Shown in pieces: positions 17,208-25,698 of a DNA stretch of 64,000 nucleotides. The stretch spans positions 496,001 to 560,000 of the forward strand of contig OY762939.1 in assembly GCA_963666965.1 (NCBI GenBank). The letters are read 5' to 3'. This stretch comes from Proruminimicrobium sp963666965. Its GTDB lineage: Bacteria > Elusimicrobiota > Endomicrobiia > Endomicrobiales > Endomicrobiaceae. The notes beneath the pieces are model-generated. The model had not been told where the DNA came from and did not search any database. It saw nothing but the letters and a program-made list of their open reading frames with translations. The first letter of the stretch is position 1. Each line of letters starts with the position of its first letter. Position numbers and translations under genes: made by a program.

Positions 17208-17504
17208 ATGAAACAAAATGATGATTTTTTTATTATCAATCAGAAGGAATATCAAGATTTACTAGTGGCGAATAACTATGAGCTAGTATGTAATGAGATG
17301 GACTTTCTATGTTCAAAAAATAGCAACGATTCTCTCCGTACATCCCTTGAGAAACAATACGGAAAAATGAACGAGCAAGAGTTTTTTGAATGCAAACAAA
17401 ACTTATTTAATTTTTTTGCTTTGCTTGATGACATTTCCCAAGAACAAGAAACAAAACAACTGAAAGAAAAAGAAGAAGTTGGGGGTAGTAATGTCGACAA
17501 TTAA
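17208..17504 (+). CDS. Small acidic hypothetical protein upstream of the replication gene
   Basis: A 98-residue acidic, Gln/Glu-rich protein with no recognised domain, ending in a charged helix (SQEQETKQLKEKEEVGG). Its 3' end overlaps the start of the replication-like gene by 14 bases (ATG at 17491), and the GGGGGT used as that gene's ribosome site lies inside it, which indicates translational coupling. Small coupled genes in this position are often copy-number or accessory factors of rolling-circle elements; that is inference. Upstream, an inverted repeat at 17142-17172 could affect its expression. Confidence 0.5.
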   Translation: MKQNDDFFIINQKEYQDLLVANNYELVCNEMDFLCSKNSNDSLRTSLEKQYGKMNEQEFFECKQNLFNFFALLDDISQEQETKQLKEKEEVGGSNVDN

Positions 17505-18573
17505 ACTTATGATCCCCAATCCAAAAATAATTTCTGGTTTTGATATGTATAAAGAAAATCCTCAAGCACTTTTTCAGCCACCATACAGAATGCCAGATAA
17601 TTATTATAACCTTAAAGGGAGTTTTAATACATATTTTAAATCTCAAATTAATGGATTTAATTATATACCAAAGATAAATATTGTTCATAATTTATATTCA
17701 GGACTCGGGCCTCAGTTGTACATAGAAAATTCAATTTCAAAAGCTCTTTTTGGTAATAATTATAACGAATGGCAGGATGAAGATTTGAACCAATTTGTTC
17801 AATGGCTTATAAGTATTTTAAAATCAATAGGGATAAAAGTTACTAAGGACGCTATTTTAAATTCGAGAGTAGATAAGTTTCATTTTTCAAAAAATATTCT
17901 GATTGATAAACAAACTTTTGACTTAATTCTTGAAATGCTTGAAGAGATAAAATATCCCTACTTAAAATGTAAAAAAATGAAATATAGGGGATATCGCTAT
18001 CATAGTCATATATGGGCTATTTCTGTTTATGATAAATTAGATGAATTATCAATAAAAAAGCCAGAGTTAGTTAATGAATTAAGAGCAAAAGGTATTAATT
18101 GTGTTTTAAGAATAGAAATTCAGTACAATAATATGCAAAAATTACGGAGATCCATGAGAGAGTTTGGTATTCATGGAGATATTACCTTGTCAACCATATT
18201 TCAGATTAAAATACTTAAATCCGTATTTGATAAAGTATTGCATACATTAAATCAAAAAGCTCCATCTTTTTATAGCATAAAAGAAAAAACAAATATAGAA
18301 ATATTCAAATCTATCAAGGCAAATTCTATACAAGAACTTACAAATACATTTGCTATACTGAAATTATTGGAAGATAATGATAATGATATGGATAGGGTAA
18401 ATAAACTTATATTAGAACATAATATAAAAGGTGGAGAAAAACTGCTAAAAAAATATAACATAAGATTAACTTCAAATCCGCATATCCCAAATATATTCTC
18501 AAAATTGTTAGATATGGTCAAAAAATATGAACCAATACAACATAGTAAGTTTAACGAAAAAAATTTATTTTAA
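17491..18573 (+). CDS. Probable phage/plasmid replication initiator, gene II/X-like
   Basis: A 360-residue protein resembling the gene II/X replication initiators of filamentous phages and related plasmids, which nick DNA to start rolling-circle replication. The supporting pattern is RVDKFHFSKNI (about 131-141), an IWAISVYDKLDEL segment (about 172-184) and VLRIEIQYNN (about 206-215), the order of conserved blocks in that group. No HUH motif is visible, as expected for it. The ATG at 17491 is preferred over a TTG at 17479 because GGGGGT lies just upstream. With the neighbouring serine recombinase it suggests an integrative element that can also replicate as a circle. The family call is moderate, made by eye. 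Confidence 0.5.
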   Translation: MSTIKLMIPNPKIISGFDMYKENPQALFQPPYRMPDNYYNLKGSFNTYFKSQINGFNYIPKINIVHNLYSGLGPQLYIENSISKALFGNNYNEWQDEDLNQFVQWLISILKSIGIKVTKDAILNSRVDKFHFSKNILIDKQTFDLILEMLEEIKYPYLKCKKMKYRGYRYHSHIWAISVYDKLDELSIKKPELVNELRAKGINCVLRIEIQYNNMQKLRRSMREFGIHGDITLSTIFQIKILKSVFDKVLHTLNQKAPSFYSIKEKTNIEIFKSIKANSIQELTNTFAILKLLEDNDNDMDRVNKLILEHNIKGGEKLLKKYNIRLTSNPHIPNIFSKLLDMVKKYEPIQHSKFNEKNLF

Positions 18574-18594
18574 AATTTAAAACATATTGATGCA

Positions 18595-18636
18595 TTACAA
18601 ATAAAATCATAGAATCCTTATAATAAATAAGGATTC
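18595..18636 (+). promoter_or_regulatory. Palindrome over the -10 box of the recombinase gene
   Basis: A perfect 10-base inverted repeat, GAATCCTTAT and ATAAGGATTC (18612-18621 and 18627-18636) with a 5-base centre, spans a TATAAT at 18619-18624. A weak -35 candidate TTACAA (18595-18600) is 18 bases upstream, and the AGGAG ribosome site follows at about 18637-18641. A repressor or the recombinase itself could bind here and shut the promoter; alternatively it forms an RNA hairpin next to the ribosome site. Confidence 0.5.
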
Positions 18637-18646
18637 AGGAGAAAAA

Positions 18647-20179
18647 ATGAGAGCAATTACATTAGCAAGAAAATCAAGCAATTTACAAGGAGAAGACACA
18701 ATAACAGCTCAGTCGTCAAAGACAAGAGAATATTGCAAAAACAAAGGTTTTTCCTTGGAGGAAGCAGATGAACACTTATTGACGGAAAGTTCTACAAAAG
18801 GAAATAGAGACAAGTTTAATGACATTATTTCTGAGATTAAGAGAAGTAAAGAAAAAATTATTTTTGTGGTTGAAACTATTGATAGATTGCAAAGAAGTTT
18901 TAAAGAAACCATTGAATTAGATGGGATACGTAAGGAAGGCAAACTTGAACTTCATTTTTTGAGAGAAAATCTCATAATAAATGAATATTCCAACAGTGCA
19001 GATTTATTGCGTTGGGATATGGGGGTAATGTTTGCAAGAAGTTATGTTTTACAGTTATCAGATAATGTAAAAAGGAGTATCAAACAGAGATTTAATGAGG
19101 GAAGAATTTTAAATAAGGCTCCGATTGGTTATAAAAATGTTACAGATGAAAAGACAAGTAAGAAGTCTGTTATTATTGATGAAGAAAGAGCAGCAATTAT
19201 TAAGCATGTATTTGAGGATTATGCCACAGGTAATTATTCTTTAGCTGAAATAGAGAAAAAATATAAGGACATGCTTAAAGGAACGGAAGAAGGAAAACCC
19301 ATAAGGAGAAATTATTTCCATACAATATTACAAAACCCGTTTTATGCAGGCTTACAAATTTATAAGCATCCTGCAGGAAAAGTTGAATTAAAAGAACATA
19401 TTTATCCACCTCTAATATCGCTTGAACTTTTTAAACAGTGTCAATATGTAATGAAAAAAATTAATTCCTGCCATGATACTCCTATAAAATATCAAAGTAA
19501 GCCCTTTGCATTCAGAGGTCTTATCAAATGCGCTTGTTGCGGAGCTACAATGTCGGTAGATATTAAAAAAGGAAAGTACTACTACATATTTTGCAATAAT
19601 GCTAAAAAGGGGAAATGCGACAACAAAGAATATGTTAAACAAGAAATTGTTTTAGAGCAAATGTCAGATATTCTTAAAGAGATAGAAATTAACGACACTG
19701 TGTTTGAAGAAGTACGTAAATTTTTAGAAAATAGACGTAATCAAAATATTAAAGATAGAAATGCTGAAGTGCATAAACTTCGCAGAGATTTTAATAAAAA
19801 ACAGTTAGAAATAGATAATTTAATGGCTTCGCTTACAGAAGCTCAAAGTAAAAATAGCATGCTTGCAGTTAATGCCATTATTGACAGTGTAGAAAAGAAA
19901 CAAAAAGAAAAAGAAGAGCTTAACTATAAATTACAGAATTGTAATGAAAATGATGATAAAATAAATCTTTCCATAGCTACTGTTTTTAAATTAGCAAAGG
20001 ATGCTCATCAACTGTTTGGAATTTCGAACTGTGAGCAAAAAAGGCAGATTTTGAATTTTGTTTGTTCGAACTTTAATATGAAAGAAAAACACATTGATTT
20101 CATATACAAAAAACCATTTGATATGATAAAAAAAGGACAAATTGACGGAGTATACTCCGAGACTAGGATTCGAACCTAG
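18647..20179 (+). CDS. Large serine recombinase (integrase) running into tRNA-Gln
   Basis: Site-specific recombinase of 510 residues that would integrate and excise the element. The resolvase-type catalytic domain covers about 1-150, with LARKSS holding the likely catalytic Ser10. A recombinase domain follows (about 160-260), then a zinc ribbon with CACC at 295-298 and later cysteines (FCNNAKKGKC), and a coiled coil about 360-440: the standard large-serine-recombinase order. Its last seven codons (SETRIRT) lie inside the tRNA-Gln gene on the other strand, so the gene abuts the attachment site, as integrase genes usually do. Strong AGGAG site before the ATG. The palindrome upstream suggests control of transcription. 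Confidence 0.93.
   Translation: MRAITLARKSSNLQGEDTITAQSSKTREYCKNKGFSLEEADEHLLTESSTKGNRDKFNDIISEIKRSKEKIIFVVETIDRLQRSFKETIELDGIRKEGKLELHFLRENLIINEYSNSADLLRWDMGVMFARSYVLQLSDNVKRSIKQRFNEGRILNKAPIGYKNVTDEKTSKKSVIIDEERAAIIKHVFEDYATGNYSLAEIEKKYKDMLKGTEEGKPIRRNYFHTILQNPFYAGLQIYKHPAGKVELKEHIYPPLISLELFKQCQYVMKKINSCHDTPIKYQSKPFAFRGLIKCACCGATMSVDIKKGKYYYIFCNNAKKGKCDNKEYVKQEIVLEQMSDILKEIEINDTVFEEVRKFLENRRNQNIKDRNAEVHKLRRDFNKKQLEIDNLMASLTEAQSKNSMLAVNAIIDSVEKKQKEKEELNYKLQNCNENDDKINLSIATVFKLAKDAHQLFGISNCEQKRQILNFVCSNFNMKEKHIDFIYKKPFDMIKKGQIDGVYSETRIRT
20154..20163. other. Candidate attachment-site core at the tRNA-Gln 3' end
   Basis: ACTCCGAGAC here covers the 3' end of tRNA-Gln and one flanking base, and an identical 10-mer occurs at 6178-6187. 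Serine recombinases need only a short shared core, and the recombinase gene ends exactly here, so the two could be attL and attR of a ~14 kb element. Longer flanking identity is absent, so a chance match is possible. Confidence 0.4.
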
Positions 20180-20225
20180 ACAAAGAGATCCAAATTCTCT
20201 TGTGCTGCCATTACACCATCTCGGA
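20155..20225 (-). tRNA. tRNA-Gln(TTG)
   Basis: A complete 71-base cloverleaf on the minus strand. The acceptor stem TCCGAGA/TCTCGGA has 7 perfect pairs with discriminator G; the anticodon stem is AGAGA/TCTCT with loop ATTTGGA, giving anticodon TTG for CAA glutamine codons; the T arm is CTAGG-TTCGAAT-CCTAG. CCA is not encoded. Its 3' end overlaps the end of the serine recombinase gene on the opposite strand, so it is the probable integration target and remains intact. Confidence 0.96.
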
Positions 20226-20238
20226 ATCAAATTCCGGG

Positions 20239-20511
20239 CTATATTACTTTTGGTTCTTCCGCTAATTTTTTATCATAGGCGGTAAGTACGATTTTTTCGA
20301 GCTCGCCTCTGAATTCATTTGTTATAGGATGGGCGATATCCTTAAAGGTTCCGTCGTTTTTCTTTCTTGACGGCATACAGACCATTAAACCCTTTTCACC
20401 TTTAACGATCCTTAAGTTGTGTACTACAAAAACATTGTCGAAAGTCACTGCAGCGTAAGCTTTTAACTTTTCCTCATTCTTCGGGAAAATCCTGACTTCG
20501 GTTATAACCAT
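20239..20511 (-). CDS. spoVG: SpoVG family nucleic-acid-binding regulator
   Basis: A 90-residue SpoVG protein, clear from MVITEVRIFPKNEEKLKAYA at the start, VVHNLRIVKGEKGLMVCMPS in the middle (about 29-48) and DIAHPITNEFRGELEK (about 58-73). SpoVG binds DNA and RNA and acts as a pleiotropic regulator in many bacteria, including ones that do not sporulate. Three bases separate it from ispE, so the two are co-transcribed, an arrangement often seen for spoVG near isoprenoid genes. tRNA-Gln lies just downstream on the same strand. Confidence 0.95.
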   Translation of the reverse strand: MVITEVRIFPKNEEKLKAYAAVTFDNVFVVHNLRIVKGEKGLMVCMPSRKKNDGTFKDIAHPITNEFRGELEKIVLTAYDKKLAEEPKVI

Positions 20512-20514
20512 GTT

Positions 20515-21384
20515 CTACACCCCCGCATTATCATGCAATTCACATGAGCTGACAGCCCAAGTATTCCATTTATATATGCTTAATCGCTTAACTATCTCCT
20601 CAGATTTCTCATGAGACGACGTTAAAGCGAATACTGTAGCCCCCGAACCGGACATCAAACTGGCACAACCGAAACTTTCAAGAGTTTTCTTGATTCTTTC
20701 CACCTCTGAAAATTCAGGAAAAACGAATTCTTCAAATCTGTTAAATAGCAAATCTTTAGCCGTTTCCGACGTAAAAGAGCAGTCTTTCAAGACGCCCGTA
20801 ATTTTATGAATTTTACGTTGATTTGTCAACGGGAATTTTACTTTTGAATACGCAAGAACAGTCGATACTCCGAAATCGGGTTTTACAAGAACGGCCGTCA
20901 GATTTATTTTTGACGGAATTTTTTTAACGATTTCTCCGATTCCTTCAATTTGGGCTGTTCCGCCGGTAAGAAAAAACGGAACGTCGGCGCCGATTGTTTT
21001 TGCAAAATTTTCAAGCTCTTGTTTTGAAGCGTTTATATCCCACAGTTTATTGAGGGCTTTTATTACGGCTGCCGCATCGGATGATCCGCCTCCCAGCCCT
21101 GCGCCCATAGGTATGTTTTTTTCAAGATGAATTTTTATTCCGCGTTTTACGCCGAATTTATCCTGCATTTTTTTTGCGGTTTTATAAACGAGATTTGTGG
21201 AATCTGCCGGAAGCGATTTATCGCTGCATGTAAGCTCTATCAGGTTATTTTGATTTAAAGAAAATTCAAGCGTGTCAAAAAGGCTTACGGTATGCATGAT
21301 TGATTCTATATTATGATAACCGTCCGGTCTTTTGTTTATAATTTCAAGATACAGATTAATTTTTGCCGGCGCTTTGAGTATCAT
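20515..21384 (-). CDS. ispE: 4-diphosphocytidyl-2-C-methyl-D-erythritol kinase
   Basis: Cytoplasmic GHMP kinase that phosphorylates CDP-methylerythritol in the non-mevalonate isoprenoid pathway. The substrate segment APAKINLYLEI is near the start (residues 5-15), the ATP loop PMGAGLGGGSSDAAAVIKAL lies near 88-107, and GADVPFFLTGG near 127-137 supplies the catalytic aspartate. The frame opens from an ATG at 21411, but the ATG at 21384 has GAGG 5 bases upstream and gives the standard N-terminus (289 residues), so it is chosen. It overlaps the end of the upstream TPR gene by 29 bases, which suggests coupling. Confidence 0.93.
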   Translation of the reverse strand: MILKAPAKINLYLEIINKRPDGYHNIESIMHTVSLFDTLEFSLNQNNLIELTCSDKSLPADSTNLVYKTAKKMQDKFGVKRGIKIHLEKNIPMGAGLGGGSSDAAAVIKALNKLWDINASKQELENFAKTIGADVPFFLTGGTAQIEGIGEIVKKIPSKINLTAVLVKPDFGVSTVLAYSKVKFPLTNQRKIHKITGVLKDCSFTSETAKDLLFNRFEEFVFPEFSEVERIKKTLESFGCASLMSGSGATVFALTSSHEKSEEIVKRLSIYKWNTWAVSSCELHDNAGV

Positions 21385-23521
21385 CTGTTCCTCTGAAATT
21401 TTCAAATTCATCGTTTGTCGGAAAGCCCATTTTTTTAAGGCTCATTTTGCATTTGAATTTTGTTTTCAAATCTTCAAAAATCATTTCGTCGGGTATTTTT
21501 GCAATTTTATTAAACTGCTTAAATGACGATATTTTTAATACGAACAAATCTTTTTTTGACAGCTCTTTTAAAAGGCCCGTTTTTTTATTTATTTTTACGG
21601 TTATGCCGTCTTTGGAATATGTTACGATGTTTCCTTTTTCAGATATCTCGGATTTTGCAAACATCTGCACAAAATCTTTTGAAAATATAAAACTCATAAA
21701 GTCAAACATTTCCGCCGTTTCGGCTCCGACACTGTCTTTTATTGCGGACGGAATAAATACGGCTTCTTTTTTATCGAACAAAACGCTAAATCCCGGCATT
21801 GTAAGTTTAGGGGGAAAATCCGCTTTTATTCCGTATTTGCCGTTATAAAGAACAGACATATAAGTGTTTATTCTTGAGACGGGAGTTTCTATTTTTAAAG
21901 AATAGCCGGCTTTCAGAGAGATTACTCTGAAAAAATTATGGAGGGTTCTTTCATAAACTATTTTGTTTAATTCTGCGGGATCGGTTTTTTTTGCGACAAG
22001 TTTCATTTTGCTTTTTGCAATGTCGGATCCCATATCGTAAGCGACTGAATAACAAAGCCATGCCTGTGGAAATTTTTTCAATTCAACGCTGATATCACCC
22101 AGATGTTCGTAAAGAGTTTTGTCAAAAAATTTAGGCTCGGTGTTTATCGCCATAAGCATATATTTTTCCGCTTCTTTATAACGGCCGGTTCTGTAATACA
22201 TCCATGCCAGAGAATCCAAAAACGCAGGTTCATTTGGAGCAAGTTCAGTTACTCTGATAAGAAGTTTTTCGGCTTCGTCAAGTTTTGTATTTCTGTCGGC
22301 ATAAAAATAACCGAGATAATTCATCGCTTTTATATCGTTTGGATTTGTTTCAAGAATTTCTTTAAGTAAGGATTCCGTTTTATCGAAATTTCCGAGTTTT
22401 TCGTTTGCAAGAGCCATATAAAATTTTGCGTCGTTGAAATCAGTTTTAAGACTAACTGTAAGCTCGAATTCTTTTAATGCCTGCTGGTATTCTTTCATGT
22501 CCATAAAATTCAAACCGTTTATGTAATGGAATTCATAATTCAGCGGCTCCATTGATATCGCCTTGGCGAATTTTAATTTTGCGGTTTGAAAATTCTGGTT
22601 TAAAGCGTGATAAAAACCGAGCCTTGCGATTGACGGCGCGTTAGGTTCGTTTTTTTCTATAAACTCAAAAGCATCTATCGCTTTTTCAACATTAAAAAGT
22701 TTTTCATAAGTCATTCCCAAAAGATAATGAAGCGGGATATTGTTGGGCGCGACATTTTTTGCCTTAAGCAAAATACTCTCGGCATCCGTATATCTTTGCT
22801 CTTCAAAATAGCATTTGCCAAGATATAAAAGTATGGAGATGTTATCGGGGAAAACGGTTATATAATTTTCGTATTCTTGTATTGCCAGTTTGAAATCTTT
22901 CTGCGTTTCGTAAATTCTTGCCCTTGAAAGATATGCCTCTCTGGCTTCCGGTTTTAATTCGTTTACTTTTTTATATGATTTTAAGGCTTCTTCAAGAAGC
23001 CCGAGTTTTTCCTGAACAAGTCCTAGCTGGAAATAACCTTCGGAAGATTCCGGTTTCTGCTGCAAAAATTTATTCCAGTAATCTGCAGATTCTTTCAGTC
23101 TATTGTCGGAATAATAGTAAGCGGCAAGATAAACTGTCGCAGTTTCGTTTTTCGGGTCAAGTTCGAGAACTTTTTCCCAGCATTGTTTTGCAAGGTCCAT
23201 TTCATTTGCCGAAAGATAGAAAGTTCCCAAAAACATATTGGTTTTTACGTTTTCGCCGTCAAGCTCCTGTATCTTTTTTGCCGTTTCAAGCGCTTTTTTG
23301 CCGTTTCCTTTCTGCCAGTAAATAAGGGCAAGGTCTTTATATGCGGAGATTGCGGTACTGTCGTGTATTATCACATTTTCATATTCTTTTAGAGTAGTTT
23401 CAATGTCGCCTTTTTTTAGCGCAAGCAGTCCTCCGAGATAAGATTTATATCCTTCGTAGCTTGCATAAGACTGAGTCAAACAAAATGACAATGTGATTAA
23501 ACAGACTGTAATTTTTTTCAT
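21356..23521 (-). CDS. Exported TPR-repeat protein
   Basis: A 721-residue protein with a cleavable signal peptide (MKKITVCLITLSFCLTQSYA, predicted cut after residue 20), then about 13-14 tetratricopeptide repeats up to roughly residue 490 (for example ETATVYLAAYYYSDNRLKES and AYLSRARIYETQKDFKLAIQ). A C-terminal ~220-residue domain is not recognised. It is predicted to be periplasmic or attached to the envelope and to hold a protein complex. It is upstream of ispE and overlaps it; no partner is evident. TPR proteins of this kind recur in this window. Confidence 0.8.
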   Translation of the reverse strand: MKKITVCLITLSFCLTQSYASYEGYKSYLGGLLALKKGDIETTLKEYENVIIHDSTAISAYKDLALIYWQKGNGKKALETAKKIQELDGENVKTNMFLGTFYLSANEMDLAKQCWEKVLELDPKNETATVYLAAYYYSDNRLKESADYWNKFLQQKPESSEGYFQLGLVQEKLGLLEEALKSYKKVNELKPEAREAYLSRARIYETQKDFKLAIQEYENYITVFPDNISILLYLGKCYFEEQRYTDAESILLKAKNVAPNNIPLHYLLGMTYEKLFNVEKAIDAFEFIEKNEPNAPSIARLGFYHALNQNFQTAKLKFAKAISMEPLNYEFHYINGLNFMDMKEYQQALKEFELTVSLKTDFNDAKFYMALANEKLGNFDKTESLLKEILETNPNDIKAMNYLGYFYADRNTKLDEAEKLLIRVTELAPNEPAFLDSLAWMYYRTGRYKEAEKYMLMAINTEPKFFDKTLYEHLGDISVELKKFPQAWLCYSVAYDMGSDIAKSKMKLVAKKTDPAELNKIVYERTLHNFFRVISLKAGYSLKIETPVSRINTYMSVLYNGKYGIKADFPPKLTMPGFSVLFDKKEAVFIPSAIKDSVGAETAEMFDFMSFIFSKDFVQMFAKSEISEKGNIVTYSKDGITVKINKKTGLLKELSKKDLFVLKISSFKQFNKIAKIPDEMIFEDLKTKFKCKMSLKKMGFPTNDEFENFRGTDDTQSAGKN

Positions 23522-23680
23522 TTTTAACTGAGCTCTCTTTTTTTAATTTTATCCGTTTATTATAGCAAATATATTGAATTTTCACCTGTTTTTGCATACG
23601 CGCAGCGATAATTGTTATTTTAGTATAAAAAAACTATAATATATAAGTTGTATTGGCGACGGATAACACGGAGGTTTTTT

Positions 23681-24382
23681 GTGAATTCAAAAATTGCTTT
23701 TATACTTTCAGGCGCTCTTATAATTTCTTCGATTTTATTCGGTATGTTTATTGTTGCATCAAGACAGCAGGAAAAATCGGTAAGAGTTGTGGGGCTTGGC
23801 ACAAAAAATGTTGTTTCCGATATTGCAAAATGGACGATAGTTTTAGGGCAGAATACCGGAATCGGCAACCAGCATGACGGATACCGATTTTTAAAGAGAG
23901 ATTTGGAAAAACTTGCCAAATTTTTAAAATCAAACTCAATTGACGAGAAAGATATAACGGTAGATCCGGTAACATCTTATCCCAATTACGGAACAAACGG
24001 AATAACGGGGTATGTTTTTACGCAAAAGATTTCGGTAAAAACAACGGATCTTTTGAAAATAGAAAAGATGGCGCTTGATACTGATTCGATAAGTTCGTCA
24101 GGACTTGTTCTGCAAAATTCGACTATTGAATATTTTATTTCCGATTTGGCTGCTTTGAAATCTGAAATGCTTGCCATAGCTACAAGCGACGCAAAAGCAA
24201 GAGCCGTTGAAATAGCAAAAAGCGCCGGTAATAAAGTCGGGAACCTGATTTCGGCAAAATCGGGGATTTTTCAGATAAGACAGCCGCTTTCGAATGAAAT
24301 TTCGGATTACGGAGTTTACGATACGTCTTCAAAACAGAAAGAAGTCGCCGTTACGGTTAATGCGGTTTTCAAATTAGAATAG
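23681..24382 (+). CDS. SIMPL-domain (DUF541) protein
   Basis: A 233-residue membrane-anchored protein: one N-terminal transmembrane segment (about 5-27) followed by a SIMPL/DUF541 domain facing the periplasm, recognised from VRVVGLGTKNVVSDIAKWTI near 36-55, FTQKISVKTTDLLKIEKMA, and the late ATSDAKARAVEIAKSAG segment. The function of the family is poorly defined. The GTG at 23681 is chosen because GGAGG lies 6 bases upstream; an earlier ATG at 23648 has no such site. It lies 13 bases before metY in the same direction, with no terminator between, so it may share its transcript. Confidence 0.8.
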   Translation: MNSKIAFILSGALIISSILFGMFIVASRQQEKSVRVVGLGTKNVVSDIAKWTIVLGQNTGIGNQHDGYRFLKRDLEKLAKFLKSNSIDEKDITVDPVTSYPNYGTNGITGYVFTQKISVKTTDLLKIEKMALDTDSISSSGLVLQNSTIEYFISDLAALKSEMLAIATSDAKARAVEIAKSAGNKVGNLISAKSGIFQIRQPLSNEISDYGVYDTSSKQKEVAVTVNAVFKLE

Positions 24383-24395
24383 GAAGGGATGATAA

Positions 24396-25694
24396 ATGTC
24401 AAAAATAGACGATAAATTAAAAACAGAATCAATACTTGTGCACGGCGGGCAGGAACCGGATCCAAATACCGGCTCGATTGCCGTGCCGATACATCAAACT
24501 ACGGCTTATAAATTTAACGATACGCGCCATGCGGCGGATTTGTTTGCGCTTAAAATTTTCGGCAATATCTATACAAGACTACAAAATCCGACCACTGATG
24601 TTTTTGAAAGAAGAATGGCTCTGCTGGACGGAGGCGTCGGAGCTCTTGCCGTTTCAAGCGGAATGTCGGCAATTATGTGCTCGATATTAAACATAGCGCA
24701 AAACGGAGATGAAATAGTTTCAGCCGATAATTTATACGGCGGAACATATACTCTTTTTACGACTACATTAAAAAATCTCGGCATCAAAGTTAAAATAATC
24801 AAAGCAAATGATTTAAACGAAATAGAAAAAGCCATAACGCCTAAAACGAAAGCGCTTTACTGTGAGTCGCTCGGCAATCCGAAACTTGACGTTGCCGATA
24901 TTGAAGGGCTTGCGCAAATCGCCCATAAAAAAGGAATTCCTCTTATAGTTGACAATACGCTTACGCCTTACATTTTAAAGCCTATAGAATACGGAGCCGA
25001 TATCGTAGTTTATTCAGCCACAAAATTTATAGGCGGACACGGAACATCAATGGGCGGAGTAATAGTCGATTCCGGAAAATTCGACTGGACAAACGGAAAA
25101 TTCCCTCTTATAGCAGACCCTGACGCCGCTTATCACGGATTGAATTTTGTAGAAGCTTTTAAACCGTTCGGCAATATTGCTTATATAGTAAAAGCGAGAG
25201 TCAGGCTTTTAAGAGATACAGGAATGGTTATATCGCCGTTTAATTCATTTTTATTTTTGCAGGGGCTTGAAACTCTTCATTTGAGAATGAAATGTCACTG
25301 CGACAATGCTTTGAAAGTTGCGAAGTTTCTTAAAGAAAACAAAAACGTAGAATGGGTAAATTATCCCGGATTAAAAGAGAGCCCCGAATATGCAAGAGCC
25401 GAGAAATATTTGAAAAATTATAAAGGGTCTCTTGTCGGATTCGGCATCAAAGGCGGAATTGAAGCAGGCAAAAAATTTATAGAAGCGCTTGAGCTTATAT
25501 CGCATGTCGCAAATCTCGGAGACGCTAAAACGCTTGCCACGCATCCTGCCACTACAACTCATCAGCAGCTTTCAGACGAACAGCAGCTTTCAGCAGGCGT
25601 AACTCCGGATTTTATAAGGCTTTCAATAGGAATAGAAAATACCGAAGATATAACAGCCGACATAAGTCAGGCTTTGGAGAAATCACAGAAATAG
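24396..25694 (+). CDS. metY: O-acetylhomoserine sulfhydrylase (aminocarboxypropyltransferase)
   Basis: PLP enzyme of the Cys/Met metabolism family that makes homocysteine from O-acetylhomoserine and sulfide. At 432 residues it has the size of MetY and carries its N-terminal TESILVHGGQEPDPNTGS and PIHQTTAYKFND segments; the PLP lysine is in VVYSATKFIGGHGTSMGG (about 207-224), and ATHPATTTHQQLS near 386-398 is characteristic. It is followed by cysK, metX and metW with 4-base gaps or overlaps, giving a complete direct-sulfhydrylation route. A ribosome site GGAAGGG lies just upstream. Confidence 0.95.
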   Translation: MSKIDDKLKTESILVHGGQEPDPNTGSIAVPIHQTTAYKFNDTRHAADLFALKIFGNIYTRLQNPTTDVFERRMALLDGGVGALAVSSGMSAIMCSILNIAQNGDEIVSADNLYGGTYTLFTTTLKNLGIKVKIIKANDLNEIEKAITPKTKALYCESLGNPKLDVADIEGLAQIAHKKGIPLIVDNTLTPYILKPIEYGADIVVYSATKFIGGHGTSMGGVIVDSGKFDWTNGKFPLIADPDAAYHGLNFVEAFKPFGNIAYIVKARVRLLRDTGMVISPFNSFLFLQGLETLHLRMKCHCDNALKVAKFLKENKNVEWVNYPGLKESPEYARAEKYLKNYKGSLVGFGIKGGIEAGKKFIEALELISHVANLGDAKTLATHPATTTHQQLSDEQQLSAGVTPDFIRLSIGIENTEDITADISQALEKSQK

Positions 25695-25698
25695 AAAG

